Below are positions 22,371 through 33,451 of a stretch of DNA of 64,000 bases, piece after piece. Both the position numbers and the translations under genes were made by a program. Position 1 is the stretch's first letter. Each line of letters starts with the position of its first letter. The notes under the pieces were generated by a model. That model saw only the letters and a program-made list of their open reading frames with translations, was not told the origin of the DNA and did not search any database. The stretch spans positions 124,001 through 188,000 of the forward strand of contig OY752152.1 in assembly GCA_963573315.1 (NCBI GenBank), in the 5' to 3' direction. Origin of the DNA: Entomortierella parvispora (lineage: Eukaryota; Mortierellomycota; Mortierellomycetes; Mortierellales; Mortierellaceae).

Positions 22371-22805
22371 CTGGTCTCTGACAATGGGCTTTTTGAAGGA
22401 CTTGAAACAAAGGCGGCGGTTCTTGCAAAGGAAGTTGCCAATGAGATTGAATCTGTACAATCTCAAGTGACCTCCAATCCTTTGAGCGCCTTTGCGCTTG
22501 GAGACAATACTGGGAACGGTTCTCGAAGCAAGGCGCTTGGAAGCGTGTCAGTGAGAACAAGTGACAACACCGGAGTTGTGCATTTCTCATTGATGAACTA
22601 CTCTGCTGAAGAACAGCTTGCAACTCTCAACTACACTTATAACAATTTCCCAAAGCAAGACAAGTGCATGCTAAAGCCAGGAAGCTCCTGGATGATTCCA
22701 ATTTTAAAGCCAGACTTGACAAAACCAATCTCTGCAGGATTGGGAACAGCTTCAGTCAATGTTATTGTTGGCGATCCTCATAAGTTTCAATCTGAGATCA
22801 AATAA
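22371..22805 (+). CDS. Hypothetical protein fragment, about 144 codons
   Basis: A frame without internal stops encodes a protein-like chain from about SDNGLFEGLETKAAVLAKEV through SVSVRTSDNTGVVHFSLMNY to VIVGDPHKFQSEIK and a stop. An in-frame stop lies just before it and there is no ATG near its beginning, so it is either a terminal exon whose acceptor I could not place or a 5'-truncated relic. The pattern suggests a beta-rich domain after a short helix. No family was recognised. Confidence 0.35.
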   Translation: MVSDNGLFEGLETKAAVLAKEVANEIESVQSQVTSNPLSAFALGDNTGNGSRSKALGSVSVRTSDNTGVVHFSLMNYSAEEQLATLNYTYNNFPKQDKCMLKPGSSWMIPILKPDLTKPISAGLGTASVNVIVGDPHKFQSEIK

Positions 22806-24114
22806 GATTAAACAATCATCTTTTTACCGTACTTACTGCCTGATCAGGATATCCAGCACTTTGTCCCCTACATTGGACTTTTCAGGAAATAGTGTCGAGA
22901 TCTAGTCTCGGTTCATTCATTTTTCCGTGTTAGACAACAAGGTGCCTCCTGAGCTCCTCCGTGCATCGCCAGTATTTCAACTATGACTGATACTTTTCCC
23001 ATGTTGCGTCACAGAGATGGTCAGGCATAGTCGCGTGCATTTGTTGTGTCCAATAGCCCATCCTGATAAACCGCTACACGTTTCTTCCTTTTCATAGTGT
23101 TCAGGTATGTACGGCGTGGACTCCCTATGAAAATCCAACAAGCAAGGTTGAGATTCATTGTTCAGACTTGATATCGGGAAATATAGTAAACTTACCAAGC
23201 TGCTTGTATCAGCACGAGGATGTCGCTTTGCTTTGCTTCCAGGCCACATACGCGTGGATTTTTTTGACAGAATGGCAGACACAGAAACAAGTGATCAGAA
23301 GACAAGTCTATACATACTACAGGCTGTGGACGAGATCAAAGGAGTCGTCTTCTTGTACATTTGGAATGGACTGCAGGAAAGGGCTAGTCATTCCCAGGAC
23401 GCGTATGACGATCAAACCATAGCCTGCAGCTTTTTTTGATCATTCTGCGAGTATGAGAGAAGTAGATCGCGAGACGTGTTGGAGGGATAAAGCGACTCTG
23501 GAGCTTCTACCATGGTGTTGTAGTTCTCGTCATTACGACCGAGGAAGTGGACGTGACATGCGTACAGCATTCAATTGAGAGCTTTCAATGCTGGAGGTTG
23601 ATGCCACATGCAACTCGGTCGAGAGGGTTGCCAAGGGAGAAGGACAATCAAACGGCGAGGGTAGGGTGCCGTCAACGGAAATAGAGTTTGTTGGTCAGTA
23701 GGCTATCTTGATTGTCTTCGTCTTGAACTCCCATGGAAGGATAGGCGATTTAATAATGACTTACGGTTCAACATCAGTTGCAAGTTGCAGTCTTTCTATG
23801 TTACCGAGAATAAATGGCTGGAAATGCCCCCTTTTCATGGCTATCTCGATGGACCCCTTCTTTAGCAAATCTACCACTTTTTGATCCAGGGCGTCTATGT
23901 CCCGCGAGGCTAGAACTGGACCACAGGGACCGTGTCGGAGGCTGGGAGAGCCTGGATTCTGCCCCGAACGGTCTAGATGATCTCTGCCGGCGCGTGCTGC
24001 TACTGTTCCTTTACTACTTGTAGGAGTCTGTTGGTGGCGGAGGTTCGGGGACCGAGAGTTTTCCCATTTTCTTGAAATTGTATCCCTTGCTCTACATTTT
24101 GTTCCAGGACGACG

Positions 24115-24355
24115 AGTCGCTCGACCCCCCATAGTTTGCAGCATGGTGGATACAAAAGGACATCCAACCTATCCATCCCATCCATCCAACCCATTTCGCC
24201 CCTCAACTCATCCGCCCCTCCTCCAACTCCTCCTCCAACTCCTCCACCTCTCCAACCCATCCAACCGCTCATCCTATCGCTCATTCAACCCATCCAACAC
24301 ATCGAACCCATCCGTTGGAGTCGCTCGATCCCACCTAGTTTGCAGCATGGTGGAC
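24115..24355 (+). repeat. Direct repeat pair flanking an ATCCAACC-rich tract
   Basis: A 35-bp segment containing TAGTTTGCAGCATGGTGGA occurs at 24115-24149 and again at 24322-24355. Between them lies a pyrimidine-rich tract of CCATCC and CTCCAACTC units. The wider spacer 22806-24579 holds no gene I can support. Confidence 0.6.
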
Positions 24356-24579
24356 CCCGAAAACCGCGATACCCTGTTGTTAGGATTTCTGAACGATGGC
24401 GCGAAGTGGACGTGGTATATGTATCTTGGAATAGCAGCGGCCAGAGCCTGAGCAATATGAAATTTTGTCGCGAAGTAAAAAAGGACAAAGGACGCACTTC
24501 CTTTTTTTTTTTATTTTTTATTTTTTTTGGTTACGAAGTGAGCCGGGTGGTGCCAGTTCTTCTCCACTTGTTAGGATCT

Positions 24580-26669
24580 TCAAATTGATGGATCAAACGG
24601 TGGCAATGAGGTTGAGCGATTGCTTGTTTTACCAATGTGAAGCAGGGACTTCAGCATGACCATCTCTTTTTTCAGTTCAGACACATCGCTAGTTCGCTTT
24701 GACCACGCAAAGTCAACAAAACGGACCTGGAATCCATTTTCATAAGAAACAAGCACATTGTCGACTCGAATATCGTTGTGGACGATGCCATGCTTGTGAA
24801 TCAGAGACAGTCCCTTGGCAACCTTCAAGCGCTCTTGATCGCTCAGCTTGTCTACATCCATGGGAGATCCAACAATTTCCATCGCGATGGAAAACAACCC
24901 TCCATCGTATCCGGCAATCTTGAATTGAGGAATGCAGACTCCTTGAAGGTCCTCGAGAGCTTTGTATACAGCCACCTCCGAAAGTATCTCTTTCTCGTAC
25001 TCAGGGTTCTTGTACAGGTCGCATATTTTTAACGCTACTGATTCTCCTTGCCACGTTGCATAGAATACACGCCCTGTGCGACCCTCTCCGAGAAGTCCCT
25101 GGATTTTAAACTCCTGCAAGCTCAACTTACCAACAGGTACTGTAGATCCGCTGAGCGATTGTCGCGGCCGAAAGATACGTTGAATCTTTCTCTTACTTCG
25201 GGTAATGATTCCAGATGGTTGTTGGTCCGAACTTCGGGTGCGTTTCTTTTCTTCAGTGTAACTGCCGTCATTCGAGTCGTTGTTGCTGTCGTCGCCAGGA
25301 GGGCTCTCTGGAGGAAAACCTGGGGGAGACGGCGGAGGAGGTGGACTTGTTGTATTCTGATCGGCGAGGCTCATTACGTACCAGTAACACTGAAGCAAGG
25401 TTGGGACGGTGCTGCTGAAGTAGATGGGACGCGATATCGACAGTATCCCCCCTTCTCTCCTCAGGAACCAAGTGGTGTTGTACGTAGTGATAGCTCCATA
25501 GCGTAAACTGTTATAACACATGTAGCCGAATATCTGATGGACTTGGCGCAATGTAGGATTCGTTGGTGAACGGTCGTCTTCAAAAACTCGCATGTCTTCT
25601 TGGTATTTAGCATGAAGATCGTTGCAGGACAAGGTCTGAGGAGTTTTGATCTCAATGGCCATCCTTAGCTGTTCTGAGGATGGAACGTAACAAATTTGAT
25701 CAGGCCTTCCTATTACTGATGAGATATCGGAGTAAGGCCCGATTCGTCTGGTCGTTGTTCTGGTCGATGGCGTAGGTGCTGAATCTGGAAGTATGTTTAA
25801 AAGGTTGTAAACATTTCTAGCCAATGCGACGCCGACAGATCCTTCGTTTGATGCCGAAAGTTTAGTGTCGAACAGGAAAAGAGTAGGATCGAGAATTAGA
25901 TCAGTGGAACGGTCATGTGCTACTGCCAGATCTGCAAACTCGGACCACTTTGCAACCCCAGTTGGTGTTCGGCCGTGTGTAGAATTTGTGGATGTTCTCG
26001 ATCTTTCCCCTCCACGCCAAGTTAGAGCAGGCAGCGGTCGACTCAGCACGTCGGATACGCTAACTGCAAAAGAAACAAGACATGTCAATATGCGCAGGGG
26101 ACAGGATCAGAATAGTGAAGGCTCATACTTGATGTTGTGGCGCTAGAGGATGTTGTGGCGCTAGAGGATGAAGCGATCGTAGTTTGAACTATGTAGTAGC
26201 ACAAGGCATGTGAGGCCGTAGTCAGACAATGAACTGTATGCGGTGCCCTGTCCGTCTATCCAATAACCACTAAATTCGTGTGTATGAAAACAAACCATCT
26301 CGACAAAAACCACAGAAAAGCGCGTTGGTTACCTGGCGGTGATGGTGGTGGTTGGACAACGATGCTGATTACTTTCTTAGGTGGCTGCTCTTTGAAGTAA
26401 CGCGAAATGTCGTCTGTCTCATCGAGTATTTCCTTTTCTGACGTGACTTCAGATAACCGGATTTTTCTGCGCTCCTTCAGGGGCAAGACGGGGAGCGAGA
26501 CATGCCAAAGGGTGAGCTTGTCTGCATCGACATTACGGAAGTCAGCACTTTTCTCAGCCTTGATTGTTTTCTTCAGGTGATCAACCGTCTTGGATGGGTC
26601 AATGTCGACAGAGAAATGGATAGCTTGATCATCAACAACACAAAAAAGGGTAAAGAGGTTGTCAGCCAT
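24580..26669 (-). CDS. CRN (Crinkler)-type protein: header + PD-(D/E)XK-like nuclease + kinase
   Basis: Exons 26333-26669, 26129-26188 and 24580-26063 give 626 residues in frame. The first about 110 residues are the CRN header: MADNLFTLFCVVDDQA, SVDIDPSKTVDHLKKTIK and DKLTLWHVSLP, predicted ubiquitin-like. Exon 2 codes for a duplicated SSSATT linker. A PD-(D/E)XK-like region follows, with GRPDQI near 251-256 and MAIEIKT near 267-273 as candidate Asp and Glu-x-Lys. After a proline/acid-rich linker comes a kinase: LGEGRTGRVF near 457, VALK, HNDIRVDN near 561 and DFA instead of DFG near 583. This nuclease-kinase architecture is known among CRN proteins and is thought to act in the nucleus, in hosts or against rivals. 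No signal peptide is visible. Start chosen at MADN, matching other CRN starts. Confidence 0.85.
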
Positions 26670-26872
26670 GGCGTTGCTAAGTATGAAGGCGCGTAAGAAG
26701 GGGAAAGTGGTGATGAGGGACGAGGAGAACAGAGAGATGGACACAGACCTTTTTGGACACATCTGGCAGTCACAGGGAATCATGGGTTGATAAAGCGAGA
26801 GTTCCTGATAGCACGCCAAGCCACTGCAGATGCACCTTATTCATCACCCCTCAAAGTCTAAGGAGGTAAGGG

Positions 26873-27778
26873 TTGGAGCCAGAGGAGGATGTTTATTCCT
26901 TTGGGGAGGCTATTTCTTCTATATCTCAACGCAACGTACTGGGCCTTGACGGACAGCTGTCTCCTGAGCATTGCTTGGTCGAGGACGCTTCCCAACCGAA
27001 CAGCAACAATTCAGACTTGCGACTGCTCCCAACGGAGTGTCAGGGCCAAACACAACAGGCCAAGGATGGCAACGTTGAAACGGACCCTCAGTCGCCAGGT
27101 GGGTATGAAGGTGACAGTGACAGTGACCACACAACAAGATCTCAAAAAGAACAAAAAAACAGAGAAAAGGGCAAAGAAAAAAAGAATAACGGTCCAAAGA
27201 AACAAAAAAGAAAAAAAGAGCCCAGCGACAATATCAGATGCTCACCATAAATGAGCAAGGGGGTTCCTCGAGCACAACAAACCCCTATACTGTACCACTT
27301 TTTTCTACTCTTCCTCCTCTTCCACTTCCACATCATGCTCCACGCCTTCCCCTTCCCACCTTCCTCATCACCCATACTTTCACCACACGAACACCCTCCC
27401 CCTTCACCTTTCCAACACGACCACTTTTCACCCTTGACACCCCCATCCTTAATAGATAGTCGTTCCAGTTCCCCTATTTCATTTTCGTTCTCGTCAGATC
27501 AAGACTCTGAGTCGGTACAGGACCAGGACTCCGAGCCAGAGCAAGAACGAGCACCGCCACCACAGCAACTTGAGCAAGCACCAGCCCCAGACCGCGACCA
27601 TGCGTCCTTTCTTGCGGAGCTACCACCCCTGGAAACCGCAGAAGGGCAACTATGGCCTACCTCAGACAACAGCAAGCAACTGCGGCCTACCACATGCAAC
27701 AGAGAGCACCATAACGTACACTCGTCCAAGCAACCATCTCCGCAGAAGGCAGTGAAAGGGTGGCTTGGTCCTTGCTAG
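26873..27778 (+). other. Open frames upstream of the LINE relic
   Basis: Two low-complexity open stretches: one ends in a Lys-rich tail (about 27150-27230), the other is Pro/Ser-rich and leads without a clear break into the RNase H region. They may be remnants of the same retroelement. No reverse transcriptase motif is seen, and no gene can be named. Confidence 0.3.
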
Positions 27779-29402
27779 TGGATCAAGCAACAGCCAACGC
27801 AATCACTGAGTCTCAGATCAGCCCTCCTGCTCCCTCACCAAGACACATTTACAGGGATGGATCACTCATCCGTGCAGGCACGGTTTACAGCAGCATGGCG
27901 TTTGGAGTTGCTACGGTTACTCCAGACACGCCCCTCAGTCTAGGTGGACGTCTTCAAGGCTTCTCATCCTCAACGGCGGCGGAACTCATGGGACTCCACG
28001 CAGTCATAGTGGCCGCACCAGCAGAAGAACACATTATCATCCACCTGGACAATCTCGCAGTCGTCAGCAAGTTCAACAAACTGGTCAAACACAGAGATAG
28101 GACAACTACCAGAGAGAGGACGAGATGCAACCATGCAATCCAGTGGGCTGTCGTTGCACAGGCATGTAACACACGACAGGGCGCGGTGGAGGTCTGCTGG
28201 GTCAAGGACATAGTGGCGACCCAGGAAACGACAAGGCAGACAAGGCTGCAGTCAATGCACAGACATCAGACTCAATGCCGTGGACAACCAACCAGTCGCA
28301 ACAACAAGACTTCCAGTTTGGGGCGCAATTTCTACAGACAAATATTGACACGGACGTCCGTCGCCTTGTCCGCCATCAATCGTGCATCAGGGACCATTGC
28401 GCATGGATGGCACTGAAGCAAACCAAGAAAATGAACCTGGACAGCAGTGACATACACTGGCAGTCAACCCTTGACATTGTACACAACAATAACAGCACTG
28501 GATCTTTTTACACCTCACCGAGAGACTCGGCGCTACGCAGTCATCGCATTAAGAAGCTATGTGGAGTGCCTCCCACACAGGATATCCAACACCATCGCCG
28601 TCCAGACATTTACCTCAATGCTCTGTGCCCTTGTTGCGAGGAACAGGAAGAGAGCAATGACCATTTGTGGAACTGCGAAGAGCACCTTGCAGCGGAACGG
28701 AAGGTCTGGACCAAGACTATAGAAGTCATTGCGGAATGGGCACATCTGGAAGAGGCGCGCTTACGGAGAACATGGGCAAAAGAGCGAGATCGTCACAAAA
28801 AGAACCAACTACCTTTCACCAAGACAGCCCCTAAAATCACAGTACCAAGTGATCGTGCCGTCTGGACCACGTTACAACACATATCAGGAGCAGTGGATCG
28901 TGCTCCGTGGGATGTCTGGAAAGCCGCTCAGACAGTGGCGGAAAGGGCGCGCCAACAATGGAAGATGGCTGACTTGTACAGAGGGATCTCACCACATAGC
29001 CTGACCCAAGTATGGAGCAAGCTATTCACCACAGCCCAAAACCTCGTCCATCGTTTCTGTCGCGCTCTTGAGGACGGTATTCGAGAGGCAGTCTGGCTGG
29101 ACCGTTGCAACAGACAGGTTGCAACGGAAAAAGAACAAGCAATCACCAAGAAGATGAAGAGAACACCACCAGCGAGACAACAAGGCGCGCAAGCCAACCC
29201 ATGGCGAACCTGGGTCGGAGCACCACCTACGGAGGATGAGTGCGAATGCGGACAATTGTTTGACAACCACACGAACAACAGTTGCCCCGGTTTTACGGGC
29301 GAAGCCATCGAAGCTGATATATTTCTGCTGGACACATACTTAGGTCGGCGACGACCAGCAGTGATGGAAAGGATGGGAAGTTGTAAATTTTTACTGTCGT
29401 GA
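27760..29402 (+). pseudogene. Non-LTR retrotransposon remnant: RNase H and zinc-motif tail
   Basis: The first part resembles the RNase H domain of LINE ORF2: YRDGSLIRAGTVYSSMAFG, SSTAAELMGLHAV and IIIHLDNLAVV supply the expected acidic residues. At about 28208 the frame shifts by one base. The expected C-terminal box with its last Asp (GNDKADKAA) is found in another frame, so a one-base deletion broke the gene. The second frame then runs about 370 codons with a CPCC...HLWNC zinc-type motif and ends after KFLLS. The reverse transcriptase and endonuclease are missing, which fits the usual 5' truncation of LINE copies. Confidence 0.65.
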
Positions 29403-29898
29403 GGCGACCTAGACCTCGGGTTCTTCTCTCTATAACAAGGAGGAGAGCGACGCAACGGTCGCGTACGGCTCTGGATGCAGAAGCATGCGATTGAAACAGT
29501 GCTTAGGTCACATTTCTATAGAGTGAAGGTCCAACGCTGGCTCTTCAATTGTCTTACTTGTACTTTTGACAGTATCGCATCTTGCCATCTCTCTTGACCG
29601 TAAATCTCTGTCCAGACAGTCCTAATGACCGATTATCCTCCTGATCGTTCTCATATGCAACGTCCACTCCTCTAAATCGATGTCGACTTTCTGACAAAAC
29701 GCTCTCGTTCTCAACGACAGTTTGTCCATCCAGACTATCATCCGCTATCCGGACAACTGTATGGGCTGCTCTCTGGTCCTGTCCTTGCCCCAGAGGTTCA
29801 AACGACTCTACAGGAGAGAACAGGGCCGTCTTCTTGCCATTAAGGAATAAGGGGGTTGTCGAATAGTAGGCCCCTTGTCAATAAAAAAAAAGGACTAA

Positions 29899-30984
29899 AG
29901 AATACTCACGGGGGGAGTGAAAATAAACATTCACGGGGCCTGAAAATTTCTTCTGAGCCCAGTCTCAAGCCCATTCCCCCGTCAAAACTGCTTTACAGAC
30001 TATTCTCAGTGCATTCTACTCCCGTGAGAAACAAAATCTGTGATACTTTCAATCCCCTTGCACTCATCATAACTCATTATTCCCACTTCCCCGTAGTATT
30101 CATTTTTTTTTTAAAAAAAAAAAGTCGTACCTGTGTTAAATGAAAAGGGCAGCTAGCCTCATATTTTGAGGCCATTGGGCTTTCTGACTTGGGCCTTGAA
30201 TATGAGGGTAGCATGGGACATATTTCAGTAGATAATCAGAGTTCCTTTATATCGCCTTTAGTGAACTACAGTTCACTCTCTCCATAACTTCCAATTCAAA
30301 ATGACCGCAGCTTAATGCTCAAAGAGAGCAATGACTTTATGGTGACCTGAAGACGTATCTGTCTATAAATCGCGGACCTGTCAAACAAAACATCGTGCCC
30401 GATGTTCCAGTTGAGACATCAAATCTTGCCAGGAACTACAATAGAGCCTGATCTTGCGTGCCCCAGGTCTGAAACCAGGATATATCTTCAGGATCCGCGC
30501 CAGTATGGAAAAAATTGATCGGGATATGGCAGCCAGGGCTCTTTGATCGGCAGTACGCCATTGTCAGTGATGTATGCTACATTGAATCACTCTATTCCCA
30601 TCTTCTACTTGGCACAGAAGCTGGGGACAATACACATGCTGTCGCTAAGAGAAGAGATATGATCAAATAGTCATAGGGGAGGAGGATGGAGGACAAATAA
30701 GAGACCTTCAGTTGCAGTGCAGGGGGTGTGGTAAGAGGATAGTCGGGCCAGAGGCTACGGTAGGGACAACTCCGAATATTGTATTTATGGAGGTTTGGCA
30801 ATGAAAAAAGAAAGAGAATGCTCACGGGGTGGTGGGAATAATGAGTTATGATGAGTGCAAGGGGATTGAAAGTATCACAGATTTTGTTTCTCTTTGTCGG
30901 GGGGAATGGGCTTGAGACTGGGCTCAGAAGAAATTTTCACGTATCCCGTGAATGTTTATTTTCACTCCCCCCATGAGTATTCGT
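29899..30984. mobile_element. Foldback/MITE-like element, copy B
   Basis: Inverted arms at 29899-30102 and 30814-30984 are highly similar; the right arm lacks about 43 bp. Outer ends read AGAATACTCACGGGG or close to it. Inner ends carry a related motif in opposite orientation (CCCCGTGAGCATTCTC), so each arm looks like a small complete inverted-repeat unit. The segment AATAAACATTCACGGGG and TTCTGAGCCCAGTCTCAAG ties it to copy A at 18.2 kb. The middle (about 700 bp) has no recognisable protein. It lies just past the LINE remnant. Confidence 0.65.
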
Positions 30985-31339
30985 TTATTCAAAAAAAAAA
31001 AAAAAAAAGGACCCCGACACTGACTGAACCTTTTCGGGTGGCCGATTCACAGGGCATTAAGAAACATGAGAGCTAACGATGTCCCCCTCAGGACCACATC
31101 TCAGGTTGTTCTTCCTGATAGAGTAACGAGAATCGTTTGTGTTGCCTTTTTCTCTGCGCGCTCTGAGAGCTTCCATGTACAAAGTGTCCAGCCAGCCTTT
31201 TTGAATACTCTTCAAAGATAATCTAGGGGAGATAGAAGCACTACTATGATTTTTACCATCAATTGTAAAATTGAAACGCTGACAGCAGTGTTTCCCGCGC
31301 CAAGCATTTTCTCACAGGCAACAAATGCGCCCTCACTTT

Positions 31340-31618
31340 CGGGGCATTTTATGTTCATTTGTCAGCTTCTCTGCCGTAACCTGTCCATGAGACTAAGAAT
31401 CGATGTTGTCTCCAGTAGAAATGGTACTTTAAAATTTTGTCCACCTCGTATTCTTCTTCGCCATCGATCATAGTGGGATCCAGTGGGGCAGCCGTGCGAG
31501 AGCCAAGTGCTTCAGGCGATGGCAAGTAGCGCCGGAAGGTGTCGACATGGAAAACATCATGGATCTTGTAGAATGGTAGTAGCTCGACGCGGAAGGTCAT
31601 AAGTGAGTGCTGTTCCAA
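31340..31618 (-). pseudogene. Ty3/gypsy chromodomain scrap
   Basis: About 85 codons match the end of a chromovirus-type integrase: YKIHDVFHVDTFRRYLP, then the chromodomain start GEEEYEVDKILKYHF and RFLVSWTGYG. A stop follows where family members continue with xxxxTWEP. Protease, reverse transcriptase and LTRs are absent. It is a small relic. Confidence 0.7.
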
Positions 31619-31852
31619 AACTGTCGCAGGTGCTCAAACAACGGCTATCACCCTTACTATTTGTCTTCTTTGCCTCTCTGGAAAGAAGGTGCAGCTTGTA
31701 GGATTGTGGGCGCGCACTTGTCGCGCGCCGTGCTCCCTGCTCGCTGTACTGCGGCTGTAGATCTGAGTATCCGTCACTGTTTTTATTCAAGAAGGATAGC
31801 AATCCTCCCCGGGTTATCAAACAAACTACGGGAAAATGTTTTTGGAGTCCCT

Positions 31853-33451
31853 TCAAAACAAGATGGCCGCTCTTTTGGAAGATGCACCATAGTGACAGGC
31901 TCTGGAGACTTGACTCACGTCAAATGACAACCAAGATATCATTTCCCGCTTCCACTTGAACGGCTCTCGAGCTGGAGGAAATACTGACGACATTGATGAA
32001 GGCAACGACGAAGGTGACAAGGAGAATCCTTCGGCCAGTCTCTGCCTCTTTCTTTCCCGCGCCTGCTTCAACTTCTTCATTTGACGGGGAGGGCACTTAG
32101 ATAGGGGATATTCTGTATCCATCATCTTCATCGACATCTCGACTTTCCACTCGAATGGCAAATGAACTCCAAAGGCGGAAAAGAGACTATGAAACCTATC
32201 AGATACTTCGTATCCAATGTGAAGATCCCACCATTTATCGTCGTCATGGATGTCCTTGAGCTCAACCTCCGGCTGTGGGTCAAGACAATGCTTGGACTCA
32301 ATCTCCATCGGTGTGACATGATGAACTCCTTCACAGGTCAGAACCGCGCGGACCTGCTCCCTTAAGAGTGTGGTCTTGTCGACGAGCTCCTGTATTCTCG
32401 ATGGATCCAGCTCCTTCTTGGCATCGACGGGCAAACGGCGGACAAGATAATGAAAAACAGCTATTCCTTTCTCAAGTCTTCGAAGGTTGATCTTGACAAA
32501 AAGTTTGTCCTTTTCCATTGGATCCTTGGCCCACTCCAGCTGCTGATCGGATTCGGGCGCAGCAAAAGACGTTTGACCACCTTCCTCCTCCTTATCATCA
32601 GTGGTCTCCGCCCTATCGTTCCGTAAGCGTCTCTCCTTCAATTCGCTAGGAAAACGGCCCATCATATACTGAATGTACTTTTCTGGCTTCGTATCCAACT
32701 GCAAGACATCGACGAGCCCCATGATGACAGGATACCAAAGTTGGGAATCCTCGCCCACGACTTGACTGACCCATGTCTGAACGTCCTGGACCATCCTATA
32801 AGTGTCCTTTCGACCTTGAACACATTCATCCTTCAACCAGAGCGAGGGCTGTTCATCCGCCAAGAACTTGGACAAAAACTCGTTCCCGTTCGTGAAGAAG
32901 GGTTGGAGAGGCATGTGGATCAATCTGTATCGTCTCTTGGGAAAGGTCTTATACCAATTAGGGTTTTTGGCCCGCTCTTCCTTTACTCGTTCGTATTGAT
33001 CGCGCCACTGGGCGTTAGTTTGGTAAGATTGCGTTCCAACGCTTTCGTACACTTGACCTTTGCTCATTGTGCCCCCCCCTGTGGATTTCAAGTCTTGTTC
33101 TGTTACATGTTGGACTTGTTTTAGGCAAGGGATGGAGCGAACGTTTGATATGAGTTCAAGGAAGATGCATTATCGGTTACATTAGACAACCCGGTATATC
33201 TGCTGTGCCCATAACATCGAGGCGTTCCTTCCTCCAGAAAGGTTCGATTGCTCACCTCTCGCTGCACATGGGATTTCCCAGGAAAACAGGTCTCGAGCAG
33301 GCAGAATGTCCTCTGTCACAGTGCTGTTGTCAGAGTCAGTCGAAGCTGCGTCTGAGGCGTCCGCATGGCACAGACAGAATGTCACGAAGAGAACGAGGAG
33401 GGACAAAGACAGGGAAAAGGCAGAAGGACGGGACCGTTTGGAGGGTGGCAT
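31853..33451 (-). CDS. Orphan protein with signal peptide, about 473 aa
   Basis: Exon 1 (33256-33451) encodes a hydrophobic leader (FSLSLSLLVLFVTFCLCHADA) and an acidic Ser/Thr stretch. It joins in frame to exon 2 (31853-33078) through a GTGAGC donor and a CACAG acceptor next to an 8-C homopolymer. The main body is charged and helix-rich with many Trp (for example NPNWYKTFPKRRYRLIHMPL, KWWDLHIGYEV) and a basic KKLKQARERKRQR patch near the end. No known domain was recognised. The leader suggests entry into the secretory pathway; if exon 1 is wrong, a 404-residue intracellular protein starting MSKGQVYES is the alternative. A GTGAGT near 31912-31917 could be a further donor, making the last residues uncertain. 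Confidence 0.55.

Noticed and set aside
23761..24144. Minus-strand frame of 127 codons ending at a GTAAGT donor
   Set aside because: A stretch near ALDQKVVDLLKKGSIE faintly recalls retroelement polymerase starts, but no further motif or exon follows.
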